Origin: Undaria pinnatifida
Taxonomy: Eukaryota > Sar > Phaeophyceae > Laminariales > Alariaceae
Length of the DNA stretch: 64,000 nt
Assembly (NCBI GenBank): GCA_012845835.1
Contig: JABAKD010000028.1
Location: 8,187,632-8,251,631, forward strand
Direction of reading: 5' to 3'
The position numbers were made by a program, and so were the translations under genes. Below the pieces are notes generated by a model that was given only the letters and a program-made list of their open reading frames with translations, ran no database searches and was not told where the DNA came from. Of the stretch, positions 1 to 20,344 are shown piece by piece (position 1 is the first letter of the stretch; every line of letters starts with the position of its first letter).

Positions 1-329
1 AAAATATGTCGATGGTCCTGACTCTAGCACTGCTTTGTTTATAGGCCAGCTGTTCGCTTTTCGAATGCTACAGTGTACTAGTGTGTCTAAGCTTCTCTTA
101 TTCTTCCTCTCTGCGTGTCTGCGTCATTGCGATCTCATCGAAACGCCCCGCGAATGCTACGACCCGACCTTCAACGCCATCACACCTCCTCCCTCCACAT
201 GTGGCTTGGAAAACTTTGTTATACTAAATATTACTATTAGGGAGAAGCGGTCGCTATCCTAGGGGATATATGGTGGCCGCAAAAGAGAATCAGGATGGGG
301 ATTGGGGATGACACGACCAAAAACTTTAT

Positions 330-480
330 GGACGAAACGTAATGAGCTCCCATTGCTGGGGGTGTCTCTATTGGGAATAGGAACGGTACTCCGTCTCGAA
401 AGGGATGCGTGGCTAATGGGCAAATGGCCAAGGCAAGCAACAAATGAGTACCACCCCCCCCCTCCCCGCCCTTTACCACC
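330..480 (+). repeat. Poly(C)-tailed retroposon, family A
   Basis: Shares CTCCGTCTCGAAAGGGATGC with the copies at 23895 and 44031 and ends ATGAGTACC followed by a C-rich tract. The tract reaches to within about 30 bp of the RFC3 exon acceptor at 507. Upstream of it (1-330) I see no exon. Confidence 0.75.
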
Positions 481-507
481 TTGAACGCACCAACAAACCC
501 TTGTCAG

Positions 508-9985
<9,478 letters not shown>

Positions 9986-10102
9986 GTTTGCTTTGTTTTT
10001 AATTTTTAATAGTATTTGATATTTTTTTGCCTTGGTGTTTTGTAATTTGTAGTTTTGATGTAATTTTTAACGCCTTGGCAACTAGAAAAACCTTTTTTTG
10101 TG

Positions 10103-10155
10103 GACAAATTTACTTGAAGTTAGTATAGGGGGGCTTTGGGGCTCTAACGGGGTTC
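10103..10155 (-). repeat. Fragment of the CAGTGGG MITE family
   Basis: ACAAATTTACTTGAAGTTAG and GGGGCTCTAACGGGGTT match the interior of the copies at 11838 and 37999. Confidence 0.7.
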
Positions 10156-10159
10156 AGTG

Positions 10160-10290
10160 TGTTGTGCGATTTTATGACCACCGCCTGCACCTGGGGAGCA
10201 ACGAGGCTTTTGGATCTGGAAGCGTTCTTGGCGAATTTCGTGTCCGTTTACAAGGCCTACTTTATCGAGCATTGGGTTATTTTTTGTCTT
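10160..10290 (+). pseudogene. Decayed copy of the last RFC3 exon (relic A)
   Basis: Aligns to 9858-9990: TTTTATGACCACCGCCTGCA, CCTGGGGAGCAACGAGG, CTGGAAGCGTTCTTGGCGAA, TTTACAAGGCCTACTTTATC. A small deletion near 10210 breaks the frame; otherwise FYDHRLHLGSNE and AYFIEH-like peptides remain. Confidence 0.88.
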
Positions 10291-10408
10291 GGATTTATTG
10301 TGTAGTTTAGTAGTTTTTACCTCGTTAGTTTGTAGTTTTGTAGTTTTGCTATAGTGTTTCGCTTTTTAGTTTTATGTTAGTTTTAGTGTAGTGTGCAATT
10401 TTTAATAA

Positions 10409-10510
10409 CGCCCGCCTGCACCTGGGGAGCACGGAGATTTTCACCTAGAAGCGTTCGTGAGTGCTTGTTCATGTATTATTAGAAGGCCTACATAATCAAG
10501 CAGCGAGAAA
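10409..10510 (+). pseudogene. Decayed copy of the last RFC3 exon (relic B)
   Basis: CCCGCCTGCACCTGGGGAGC, CACCTAGAAGCGTTCGTGAG and AAGGCCTACATAATCAAGCA match the functional exon and relic A. It has more indels than relic A and an in-frame TAG. Confidence 0.82.
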
Positions 10511-10987
10511 ATCTAATGAAAATAGCACTATCGGCCGCTCGTTTCTTTTTTTTTTTTGTCGCATTTGATTTGGTTTTTGGCTTCGGCTTGACTTTTTGTC
10601 TCGCAACTGGTTTTGGTGTCACCGTGTGCTTTCTCGCCCATGCCTGCCCTCATCCTACCCCCTTTTTTTTCTGCATTCCCCCTCGTTTTTTCCCTCCCAG
10701 GTTTTCTTGACGGGAACACCCGTTTTTTGCTTTTGGTACCACCGGCGGCAGGCGCTAGTTGGCAGGGGGAAACATGACGACAGTGGAAAAGGACAATTGA
10801 ACCAGAGTACCAGCCACCTCTTTGAGTTGACGAATGGTTTTATAGATTGGTGTCCGCGCTGCGATGCAGGAGTCGTAAGAAACGAGCTTCAAGGCGCAAG
10901 GCAGCATGGCCCCGTCGTGGGTTTGGTCCGCACACACGCTACAGTACGTGCTACCTGGTATCGTTACTGAGGGGTTTTAATAGCTGG

Positions 10988-11072
10988 GAGGGGGGGGGGG
11001 GGGCGTACTCATTTGTTGATTGCCTTAGTCATTTGAGCATTGACCACGCATCCCTTTCGAGACGGAGCGGGG
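10988..11072 (-). repeat. Family A retroposon
   Basis: A G run (about 15) then CGTACTCATTTGTTGATTGCC and CCTTTCGAGACGGAGCGG. Confidence 0.85.
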
Positions 11073-11344
11073 AAGGATTTTGATAGCAGACTGCGGTGTT
11101 GTGATGAACCGCGCGACGCATTCCACGGTACACATTTTAAGACTGGGGGCACAGAGCCATGGATAAGAATTGACCGCGTGCGAATCCGCGAAGCAAATGC
11201 GTCATCCCCTTTTTCATATACGCACATGCCTTCTACGCACATGCCTTCAAAGGCATGTGAAACCCTTTACAACCTCCGTATCCTAGATCTTCCGCCTTGT
11301 TATTAATAGGCTTCCAGGGCAATACCTTATTTTTTTCGTTTTGT

Positions 11345-11535
11345 TTTTTTATCCTTCGGCGGATCGGGAAAAGTAAAGCTTAGGCTCAACACACTTCCAC
11401 GTATTTTCATAAACGTCGTGTGTCGATTTAGCTCAATTGCATTCGCAGTCCAGCGCTAGCTGGCGTGTCTTTCGGTTCCCGCGACAGCGATAGCGCGAGC
11501 TGTCCCTACCGGCGTTCCCCGTTACTACGGCAGCG
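11345..11535 (+). repeat. Dispersed repeat F (CTTCCACGTATTTTCAT type)
   Basis: Contains GCGGATCGGGAAAAGTAAAG, CACTTCCACGTATTTTCATA, CGTCGTGTGTCGATTTAGCT and CCAGCGCTAGCTGGCGTGTC. The closest relative is 27464-27640. Confidence 0.9.
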
Positions 11536-11837
11536 CAAGCTGCCGTTGTATACGAGTGCGTGAGTATGTCGACCCGACTTGACCCCTGAGGGTCAGGTGC
11601 GGTGGAGATAGCCGTAACATACTGCAGAGGTGATCCATTGTTCTTCTGGGTTTCTCCCTTGAGGATCTCCACATACCTCCACCCCAAAAAGCTGATTGAT
11701 GTTGGAGAAAAGTATTGACTTCTCCCCTATAATACTATGATACGATGAACAATTGACCCCATGGCGTACAGCAGTAGGTATACAGCTAAACATGCTGCAT
11801 AACAAGAAATGCAATTCCGACGGCGTTTGGTTATAAC

Positions 11838-11925
11838 GCCTTCACTGCTGGAAACCCTGTTGGGGGACAAATTTACTTGAATTTAGTATGGGGAGGGATT
11901 TTGGGGCTCTATACGGGCTAAGGAG
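11838..11925 (-). repeat. Fragment of the CAGTGGG MITE family
   Basis: CACTGCTGGAAACCCTGTTG, GGGGACAAATTTACTTGAAT and TTTTGGGGCTCTATACGGG match the interior of 37999-38255. Confidence 0.75.
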
Positions 11926-12280
11926 TCCCCGTCATTCAGATTTTTTTTTTCAGCCCCAAAAGCGCTACCTCTTCAAAATTACAAAATCTAGGAAATCCCC
12001 CCCCAATGTACGATGCAATGGCCCAGGTATGCGTGAAACGAAACATGTTGCAAAACAAGAATATGAAATTCCGATGATTTTTTTCATCAAGGAGCCCAGA
12101 AATTGGAAAAATGCTACAATTCTGCCTTAAAGCGCTACCTCTTCTGTAATTATGTCGTGTAATAGCACGCGTCGTGCCTCGGCGCCTCCTTAGTATCACA
12201 CCCGCGATTTTCCGGAAAACTCGCTTGGAATTTTTTGGAAGGGAAACATTTTTACGGGTCGAAAAGGGAAAACATAGAAC

Positions 12281-12566
12281 GACGCGTGCTACCGTACTAT
12301 ACAGAGGTATTAATAGGACTTTTTCGTGTGAACGAATTGTTTTCTGAATGACGGGGCTCCTTAACCCAAAATCGCCGGAAATATGACATTTCGTTCCTGC
12401 CTGATTCTCGTTGTTTACCTATCTCCATGGTATTTTTCATCCGGTCAGCAATTTTCTTTTGTTTTCTCCAAATAAATCTGTTTTGTGTGGGAGAGGTCTT
12501 AAGCTCCCGCATTGAAGAACCTGAAAAAAACGTGGTGCACCACACCTCTATCGTGCAGCACGCGTC
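12281..12566 (+). mobile_element. GACGCG-type MITE (family D), near full length
   Basis: 286 bp. Terminal inverted repeats start GACGCGTGCTAC at the left and end GTGCAGCACGCGTC at the right. The interior CTGAATGACGGGGCTCCTTA and GTATTTTTCATCCGG is shared with the other copies. A further degraded copy lies just left (about 11925-12175). Confidence 0.85.
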
Positions 12567-13612
12567 AACCGGACGATTACGGGCTCGGCTGCAACATGGC
12601 AGCATGGCAACCTGGCGCTGTTGACTGGGGTATTGTCAGACACGTCTTGCCTTCTTTGTTTCTCTTTTTTTTTTGCCTGAGTGAGGTAGAAAAGTTTAAC
12701 AAAGCATTTTTTTGTTTTCTTTTATGAGGCTCCTTAATACTGGTCTTGATTGAGCTATTCTTACGCTTCTTGGGACCTAAAACTGACTTTTCAGTATACC
12801 TTGACAGCTCGGTCCTGTGAAGCAACCCATGGCCCTGCGGTAGGTATACAACAGTATTTATATATTGCGAAAAACAAAAACATTCGTGACATTCCGACGA
12901 CTTTTTATTAATAATAGGTTAAGGAGCTCCGTCATCATTCAGAAAAAATACTGTTGCCAAAACGTGCTCGAAGCAAGCGTCGGTAGCAACCCCCCGCTGC
13001 TAGGCGCTAATGAGGGGATGGCGCGTCTGTCACACGTTACAGCCCGCGGTAGAGAGGTGCAACACTTTTGGGCCACCTGTATCTGAGCAACGGCCTGCTC
13101 GACTGACGAACTGCTCGTATCCGTTACCAGTATACAAGGTTCCCCTTCGGGGTGCGGGTAACGTGAAATCCAGGGGGCGTCGCAAGGCGAAAAGGGAGAC
13201 ACCGGGAACACTTGCTGCTGCACTGCTGCTGAGGTTAGTTGAGTAGCGGGGCATTTTTTTACGAACAAAACAATGAAGAGCAACAAATTAATTATTGTAA
13301 AAGTTTTTTTATCAAAATAAATAAAAAAAAATAAAATCAATTTGGGGTGTTCCAAGTGACCTGCTCGTCTCAGGGAGGCGGAACGCATTCCCTTGCCAAA
13401 TATAGACAGCTAAGCGACGTTTAATGCGCCGAGCGCCGCCACGGAGCTCGGCCGAGATCCAGACATGCTTCATAATATACCCATGGCAGGCTAGCTTGCC
13501 CCGCGGCCGAAAGTGCGAGAAGAAAACACTCGGCCGCCTGAGAGCAGCGAGCCAAAAAAAGCGAAAAAAATATTTTTCACATACATACATACATACATGG
13601 TTTATACTCCTT

Positions 13613-13675
13613 GGACGATCCCGTTTGAGGTTCCAGAATGTGGACGATCCCGTTTGGGGTTCAAGAATGTATGTT
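13613..13675 (+). repeat. 32-bp tandem duplication
   Basis: GGACGATCCCGTTTGAGGTT and CCAGAATGT repeat directly as GGACGATCCCGTTTGGGGTT and CAAGAATGT. A short (ATAC)n lies at 13578-13598. Confidence 0.85.
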
Positions 13676-14332
13676 GCTGTACACCTTAGCGCAAAAGAGG
13701 GATGGCGTATCAGATTGAGCTTTGCCGATGTTTCTCAAAAATGTACTGGTCTTCTAAGCAAGCGGTGTGTGAGGTATGGAGCGTTCTACGGGGGGGTTAG
13801 GTGCCTCAGGAGAAAGGCGAGGTGTACCGCCTATCTATACTGTTGTTGTGGTGTTGCCCTTCATTGGAAGGGGATGATGCATTTGCTTCGCGGGTTGTGG
13901 CACGCGTCTAGCGTTCGGTTCTGTCCGTGGCGTGTGTGGGACTAGTACAAGAGCTGATACAATGCTAGTGAGTGACTAACAACGTGTAACCTGCCTATTT
14001 AATAGTAGTAGCAGAGAGACCCGCAAGAAGAGGGTGGCCTAACAGTGTGCCTGTATGTAACAGCCCCTAGTCTTTTACCATAATGCTATATTTTGATACA
14101 TGATGTACATGGTAGAGGGTGCACATATACATCAAATCATGGCATGTTCCCTCTTCTTCTGAGGCTCTCTTCTCGTTTAAAGAGCTCTCTATCAGGCATT
14201 TCTAAGGGGCAAAAAACTGATGTAGATAAACAATGAAAGTGCAAATCTCATGGCCGGTGTTTAAATAAACATGAAAAAGTAAATGCAAATAATAAGCAAC
14301 GAAATGCGCTGACGACGATATTGGCTTAATTA

Positions 14333-14700
14333 AGGAGCCCCGTCATTTTCAGAAACCGATACTTACTTGGCGAAAAAATGCTATACATATACGTGTCACC
14401 TACCGTGCGTACCAGGGAGCCTCTTCTTGCCGCTCGCCGTCTAGCACACACCCTAACGCTGACGACACCGCAGGATACGATAGAGGGTACACCCCAGTTT
14501 TTTTTCCACGGAATCTTCTTGAGGAGCTCTAAAACCCACCCGCAAATGGACTTATTAATAGTACAGAGTACACTGAAAGCGCAACCCGACTAGCACACCC
14601 CATCACCTCCTAGACATGACGCACGTGCCACGATGGAGGTGCACACCGCGCTTTTTCTGAGGTTCCGCACCTGAGAAGCTTTAAGACATGTCCTTCTTGG
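14333..14700. repeat. Fragments of the GACGCG MITE family
   Basis: TTAAGGAGCCCCGTCATTTT, GATACGATAGAGGGTACACC and GTGCCACGATGGAGGTGCAC correspond to different parts of the 280-bp element. Probably more than one broken copy. Confidence 0.65.
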
Positions 14701-14715
14701 CCCCCCAGAAGAGGG

Positions 14716-14785
14716 AGAGTATTATAAGGCTTACTGTGGGTAAGCTATTGGTTAACATTTTGCAAGTAAGTGGTCAAACGGACTA
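14716..14785 (+). repeat. TRIM LTR relic
   Basis: TATTATAAGGCTTACTGTGG, GTAAGCTATTGGTTAAC and GGTCAAACGGACTAAT match the 84-bp TRIM LTR in opposite orientation to the two full copies. It is preceded by CCCAGAAGAGGGAGAG, resembling their polypurine tract. Truncated. Confidence 0.7.
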
Positions 14786-14789
14786 ATGA

Positions 14790-15045
14790 GTCGTTCTACG
14801 GTAGGTAGCCCCCTCAACTTTTCTTTGGCGAAATCGCCGGTTTCAAAACCAGCTCCCGGTTGTATCTCCTCAAATACGGTGTCCCTCGACACCCCGACGT
14901 CATCGATCGATAGGCTCTGTGCACACAAGAAAATATATGAACGCTTTGTTTTCAATTGTATCCTTCCTTGTGTCGAGCAGCCATTAAACGTTTCGTTAAA
15001 CAAAATTAATTGCTGGTTTTGGGGGGGGGTATCGTAGAATCCGTC
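14790..15045 (+). repeat. Dispersed repeat shared with 8690-8945
   Basis: CCAGCTCCCGGTTGTATCTC, TGTGTCGAGCAGCCATTAAA and TTGCTGGTTTTGGGGGGGG match the RFC3-intron copy. Confidence 0.8.
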
Positions 15046-15107
15046 TACTACCCCACTTTAGTGGAATGATTGCTTAACATACCCCCCTCGAGTGCTCACT
15101 GGCACGT

Positions 15108-15400
15108 GCTACGATAGAGGTATTCCCTTTTTCGGCTGAAATGTTTTTTTGAATGACGGTGCTCCTTAACCCAAAAAAATCGTCGGAAAAAAAAAAAAAA
15201 TGGCCATTTTTTTTGCATGAAATTGTCGTCGAATACCCTAGGCCATGAGATTTTTCATCCGGTATATATATATGATGATATATGTAGCAGTTTTATTTTT
15301 CGCTGCGTGCTACGATAGAGCTAGCACTTTTCGTTTGAAAATGTTTCTGAATGATCTGGTTCCTTAACGCCAAATTCGTCGGAAATAGGCCATTATTTTT
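15108..15400 (+). repeat. Two partial GACGCG MITE copies
   Basis: CGTGCTACGATAGAGGTATT with TTGAATGACGGTGCTCC, then GCGTGCTACGATAGAGCTAG with CTGAATGATCTGGTTCCTTA. Each is only the left half of the element. Confidence 0.8.
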
Positions 15401-16030
15401 GACGCGTGCTACAACAGGAGTGCACCACGTTTTTTATGAGGTTTTCTCAATTTGGGGGCTTAAGACCTCAGTGTTAAGGTATTAGTGGGGTATTAGTCCG
15501 TTTGACCACTTGCAACTGGTTAACCAATAGCTTACCCAAACTAAGCCTTATAACACTCTCCCCCCCTGAAACGGCGGGATAGCAGGTCGGCCGGATATAC
15601 GGGCGGACCTGTCAATTATCCAAGCCGTTTCATTCCCTGGGGATACCAGGAAGAGTATTTTTCAAGTTCGCCATGGGGAAATCTGAAAAAGTTTATTATG
15701 GTGGATGTGGGGATCGAACCCACGACCCAAAAACCCATGGTCTGTCGACGACGCCATTTGTTAAGGACTTTGTGGGGTATTAGTCTGTTTGACCACTTGC
15801 AAAAGGTTAACCAATAGCTTACCCAAACTAAGCCTTATAACATCAGCCAAAAGCTGATTTGAAAAAAAAAAACGAAACTGCTACCAGATGAAAACCCCCT
15901 CTATGGTCCTAGGTACACGACGAAAAACCATGCAAAAAATGGCCTTTTTCACGACGATTTTGGGTTAAGAACCCCCGTCATTCAGAAATCATTTCAGCCG
16001 AAAAGTGCTACCTCTGTCGTAGCACGCGTC
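15401..16030 (+). mobile_element. GACGCG MITE (family D) interrupted by a TRIM
   Basis: The left end GACGCGTGCTACAACAGG and right end CTGTCGTAGCACGCGTC are inverted repeats. Removing the TRIM and one TCAG leaves about 255 bp colinear with 17934-18205 and 21795-22076. Confidence 0.88.
15472..15842 (-). mobile_element. TRIM retroelement (terminal-repeat retrotransposon in miniature), copy 1
   Basis: 371 bp with two 84-bp direct LTRs (15472-15555 and 15759-15842), each beginning TGTTAAGG and ending TTATAACA on the plus strand. Read on the minus strand, the first LTR is followed after two bases by a primer-binding-like TGGCGTCGTCGACAG, and the second is preceded by a purine tract CAGGGGGGGAG. 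A 4-bp target duplication TCAG flanks it (15468-15471, 15843-15846). There is no coding capacity. The interior also holds a tRNA T-arm-like GGGTTCGATCCCCAC. Confidence 0.9.
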
Positions 16031-16316
16031 TTTTTTGTTTCGCCTGATTCTCGTTGTGTACCTAGGCCGTGGCATTTTTCATCCGGCAGCAGTTTAGTTT
16101 CCCCTCCAAATCAGTTTGTTGTGTTGGGAGAGGTCTCAGGCTTCGAAATTTGAGGAAACCTCCGAAAAAAACGTGGTGCGCACCTCTATGGTAGCACGTG
16201 CGCGCCTTTTTTGGGTCAAGAAGGGTTAAGAAGAGGCCATGTCTTGACCTCCTCAAGTGAGGAGTGGTGTTGGGAAAAAAAAACGTGGTGCACCTCCTCT
16301 TATCGTAGCACGCGTC
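16024..16316 (+). repeat. Two partial GACGCG MITE copies (right halves)
   Basis: GGCATTTTTCATCCGGCAGC with AACGTGGTGCGCACCTCTAT, then AAACGTGGTGCACCTCCTCT with ATCGTAGCACGCGTC. Confidence 0.8.
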
Positions 16317-16687
16317 CAATCCACTACCGGGTTCGAGCTACTACTGTGCTCGCACTACTCGCCACGAGTGGCTGTGTACCCTGTAACCGAAGAAAACTTT
16401 TTTTTTCAGGTAACTTTTTTGGCGCATCGCGTAGCTATATATATATATACTTGTATATGTAACCGTTCCATGGGGGTTTCATAAAACGCTAAAAGAAAAC
16501 GGCACGGAATCTTAAGCTTGAAAAAGGAACGGGGAGTCCACACTCGCGCTCGCGAGGGATCCCTAGCCATTGCAAATAGAGGCCCCAAACGAGGCCCCCC
16601 TCCCGTAGCGTTGGTCCCGCCAGAGTCGTTCATACACAGGGGGTACTCGGTTTAAGAGCGTCCATATAGCGCGAGGAAACGGACCTT

Positions 16688-16957
16688 GGGCCGTTCCTAA
16701 CGAACGCAGAAAAAATGTCAGGAATCGCGCGACAAAGAAAAACGTGATCTTTTGTCAGGAATCCCGCGCTTGGAATCATTTTGGCAGTTTCCACATAAGA
16801 ATTAACGCCAGAGTTCCTGGCAAAAAGTCGCGTGTTTTTGTTTGTTGTGTAAAAAAACGTGAAATTTTTCAAGAGTTTCTTCGAAATGCCAGGAATCGTG
16901 ATTTTTTTGTCGGGATTCGTCTTTACATTATTTTTGCGTTCGAGTTAGGAACGCTCT
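16688..16957. mobile_element. MITE with GGGCCGTTCCTAACGAACGC termini (family J)
   Basis: GGGCCGTTCCTAACGAACGC at the left is inverted at the right as GCGTTCGAGTTAGGAACGCTC. The interior GTCAGGAATC/TCAGGAATCC boxes and AACGTGA motifs recur at 26306-26599. Confidence 0.75.
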
Positions 16958-17764
16958 TCAAGAGCGGTCTATTAATAGTGGCTTGTTTGTCACGTCTTGT
17001 GGATCCCATACCGAACCCCTGTGTCCGTGTCAGGTCCCGTTCGAGATAAGGGCGGTGGCGCTTGTCTATTCTCCGAGTACTCCCCCACGTGCCAACTTCG
17101 GTGAAAATTGACGAGCAGCTGGATCGCTGAAACCCCACGCACGAAAAATGAGGGGCAAATAGCGGGGGAGGAGGCGGCACAACACCCGTGACTTGTGACG
17201 ATTTGTGACGACGGTTTGTTCAGAAGACCAAGCTGAAGATACGAAAAACCTAATGACTTGAGCTGGAACGTAAAATAGTGGCGATTGAAAAAAAAATCTG
17301 GTTGCGGCGTGGAGGTACAAGAAGAGCTGTGACCTGGGCGGATTTCCGCGTTTGGCTTGGTAGCGTTTGATAATATTTCAGTAGTCGGATAGGCGTCTTT
17401 GCCCTGGGCAGACACGTTTCGACTTTCCGCCATAGGGACCCTAGCTTAACGCCTAGAGAATTTGGAGCTACGAGTAGGCCTTGCAAGTTGCGCCCCTCTG
17501 TGCCTGCGGCGCGCTCGTTTGCGACCACACAGTAACCACACATCAGTGGGGACTACACAGAGGCAGAGGCTCATGATGATATCCCAATAATTTCGTTTTC
17601 GCCATTAAATACCAACCACAGCGGTGGAAAAAGATGCTTGCTTGAGCGCCAGCCCATCAAAACCCCCATCCATCGATGGAAAAACGAGTCACTTTACGTG
17701 AAAATATCGAAGTGGAAAGTAAGCGCCCTCAAAAACAACTCCACCCGCCCCCCCCGCCCTCCAT

Positions 17765-18236
17765 GCGCCACAACTGGTTCAAACTAGCACGCAGCCCACC
17801 CTGCATGCGACTCACCAAACACCTCACGGCACTTCGCTCTTTGGTGAAATAAATCTCTGCCTGGCGGGTGAAATTTCGACGTGCTCCGTCCCGGCATAGT
17901 AGGGATGCGAGGGTCTACGGTCATACGACTACGGACGCGTGCTACGATAGAAGCACGCCGCTTTTTTTCTGAGATCCCTCAATTTGGGCCCTTAATACCT
18001 CTCCCAAAAACTGATTTGGAGCAAAAAAAACAAGAACTGTTATGATACCGGATGAAAAATCCTATGGCCTAGGTACACAACAAGAACCACGCCCAAAACA
18101 TGGTCCATTATTTATTTTTTTCCGACGATTTTGCCCAGGTTAAGGAGCCCCGTCATTTAGAAAGCATGTCAGCCGAAAAGTGCAACCTGTATTGTATCAC
18201 GTGTCTACGGCCATGCACAAGAAGAGTACACCCCCC
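17765..18236 (+). repeat. Family B retroposon split by a GACGCG MITE
   Basis: The left part is 17765-17933 (CCTCACGGCACTTCGCTCTT ... GGTCATACGACTACG); the right part is 18206-18236 (TACGGCCATGCACAAGAAGA, GTACACCCCCC). Joined at one TACG they restore the sequence seen uninterrupted at 9480-9510. Confidence 0.9.
17934..18205 (+). mobile_element. GACGCG MITE (family D) with target duplication
   Basis: 272 bp, ends GACGCGTGCTACGATAGA and TGTATCACGTGTC, flanked by TACG at 17930-17933 and 18206-18209. The empty site is known from uninterrupted copies of the host retroposon. Confidence 0.9.
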
Positions 18237-18334
18237 TGGGCACACTTACCCCAGGCAATCAACAACCTAATCCATCCAGAAACACAGAGTAGTCATTCAT
18301 GTCAAAATATTGAAGGTGGGAAGCCAGTGCCCTG

Positions 18335-18383
18335 ATATTATGCCCCCAGCCATGCATGAAATGAGTACCCCCCCCCCCCCCCC
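18335..18383 (+). repeat. Family B retroposon, 3' end only
   Basis: CCATGCATGAAATGAGTAC followed by about 17 C. A severe 5' truncation that keeps the tail. Confidence 0.75.
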
Positions 18384-18394
18384 CGAACGTATAA

Positions 18395-18745
18395 CTGGCG
18401 GGGAAATATACCAGATACAGTAACAGTCCCTCTATAGAGCCGGTTTGAGTAGTGCCGGTCGTCCGCTATAGTGCCTGTGAAATCGCTTGTCAAATATACC
18501 AGGTACAGCCGCAGTCCCTCTAAAGGGCCGGTTGTCCGCTATAGTGCCTGTGAAATCGCCTGGCAAATACACCACGTGGAGCAGTATTCCCTCTATAGTG
18601 CTGGTTGCCCGCTATAGTGCCTGTGAAATCGCTTGTCAAATATACCAGGTGCAGCGATAGTCCCTATATAGTGCCGGTCGAGTAGTGCCGGTTGCCGCGC
18701 TATAGTCCCGGTGTTTCTGGCTGGCACATACCGGCACTACAGAGT
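18395..18745 (+). repeat. Tandem repeat of 80-95 bp units
   Basis: Three to four units built from GTCCCTCTATAGNGCCGGTT, CGCTATAGTGCCTGTGAAAT, CGCCTGGCAAATA and TACCAGGTACAG. Confidence 0.88.
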
Positions 18746-18853
18746 GACCACTACTGCTGTACTCGTACTTAACAACCATATACCAGGTACTGTGCCAGGT
18801 GTTATCATCTAAAAAGTAGACCAAAGCATAGACCACCTATTTGTACGCGTCAC

Positions 18854-18873
18854 GGGGGGGGGGGGGGGGGGGC
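18854..18873. repeat. Poly(G) tract
   Basis: About 19 consecutive G with no recognisable retroposon attached. Confidence 0.9.
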
Positions 18874-19059
18874 ATTACACTAGAGGCTTGACGCATCATA
18901 AATTTTGCTAAATTCGACGCCGCGCACCTGTTCTAAAGCATACCAGGAATGTATCATGTACGAGGATGCGTAAGAGCAGAGAAAAAAACACACTTGATCG
19001 CGGAAAGTGGGCAGACGGACAAAAACGAGCCCGGAGAAAAAAAAACAGGGTTTCTCACG

Positions 19060-19235
19060 GACCAGGTCACCCTTCCTGGGTCGGGTCGGACCGGGGTGAT
19101 CCGACCCGACCGGTGAGATCTTAAAAACTCCTTCCCCGACCACACCCGGCCCGAGAGAATTCGAATCATGTCCCGACCCGACCCCACTCGACCCGCGAGA
19201 CTGAGAACACTTCCTGACCCGTGGAAGCCCCTGAA
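19060..19235. repeat. Foldback element K, copy 1
   Basis: GGTCGGGTCGGACCGGGG near the left is complementary to CCCGACCCGACCCCACTCGA at the right. The right end CTTCCTGACCCG mirrors the left end of copy 2. Confidence 0.7.
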
Positions 19236-19457
19236 AAAAAACGCGCCTAGTCTCGAACTCCCCCCGACTAGGTACTAATACACAAGCAAGATACACCAGG
19301 TGTTGTAGTAAGTCCGCGGGAACGCTACTAATAGACTTATATATGGAAGTTGTTACAGGCGGCACCATCACTTGAGGAAGGAAATGACGATCAACCACGT
19401 TAACAACGCACAGGATGTTTTCTCGCCGTCCAAGCACGAAGAAAAACACCGGCTTTA

Positions 19458-19644
19458 CAGTGGGTACCCCGATTTTAGAGCGCCCCATGACTAGCGGAAA
19501 CAAGCGCTCTTAACTACCACATTGCCTCTTATCTGTAGCGGGAAATATATAGATTTTAGTATAGGCGGGACATGCCGATTTGACCGCTCTCAAGTCCCGG
19601 AAAATGCTCTCATCCTGGGCGCTCTTAAAGCGGGGTATCCACTG
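19458..19644. mobile_element. CAGTGGG MITE (family E), TA target duplication
   Basis: 187 bp, from CAGTGGGTACCCCGATTT to CGGGGTATCCACTG, flanked by TA on both sides (19456-19457, 19645-19646). CAGTG ends and TA duplication are typical of Tc1/mariner-derived MITEs. Confidence 0.88.
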
Positions 19645-19859
19645 TACAAACCAAGCCAAGAGGTACAATCTTCTCCCCACACTCGTACCTCCCCCAGGAA
19701 AAAAAAATGAGCATGCAAGCGCATGAGCGTCGACAAGAAAAACAAAAACGCCGTCATAAGACAAACCACACCGGATGCCTCACCTAGAAAACACACACAA
19801 AAAAATTAAACGAAAATCTGAATCAACCGCAAAATAAGCAAAGGAACTTCTTCAGGGCC

Positions 19860-20032
19860 TGGTCACGGGTCAGAACACTTTCCGCGGGTCGGGTCGGTTC
19901 GGGCCCATCAGGTTTGAAAACGTCCAGATGTGACATGACACGAACCGTCCCGGCCAGAGGGACTTCGAATACCCCCCGACCCGACCGGACTCGACCCGCG
20001 AAATATAACCACCTCCTGACCATACCCGGTTA
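19860..20032. repeat. Foldback element K, copy 2
   Basis: CACGGGTCAGAACACTTTCC and GCGGGTCGGGTCGG at the left; CCGACCCGACCGGACTCGAC and CTCCTGACCATACCCGG at the right. The arms are inverted relative to each other. Confidence 0.7.
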
Positions 20033-20344
20033 TACACAACCACAACACAAGCTCGACGGGACTGTCGCAGTCACCCAATGGGAACGCAACAGCGGAAACC
20101 CGATATAATCGAGAAATAAAAACGAGGGTGGGTGTGCACTCGTAGAGTGGGGGGGGAAGGAAAAGAGGGAGGGGGACGGGGGGGGAGGGTCAAAACTGGA
20201 TGGGAACGAAACAGGCTCGTACACCTCACCTCTGTAGTTTTGCCTAACGTTATCACTACACAGTAGAGCAACGAGTACGCGGGAACACGCATGTGCGCTG
20301 CGAGCATCCAAAAAAAGGAAACGACAATACAACTCAATCCACCA

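Noticed and set aside
1-507. Missing first RFC3 exon (MxLWVDKYRP...)
   Set aside because: I read all frames in this interval and found no such peptide; the exon must be upstream of the window.
15700-15760. Minus-strand tRNA gene
   Set aside because: Only a T-arm-like segment is present, it lies in the TRIM interior in both TRIM copies, and no acceptor or D arm pairs with it.
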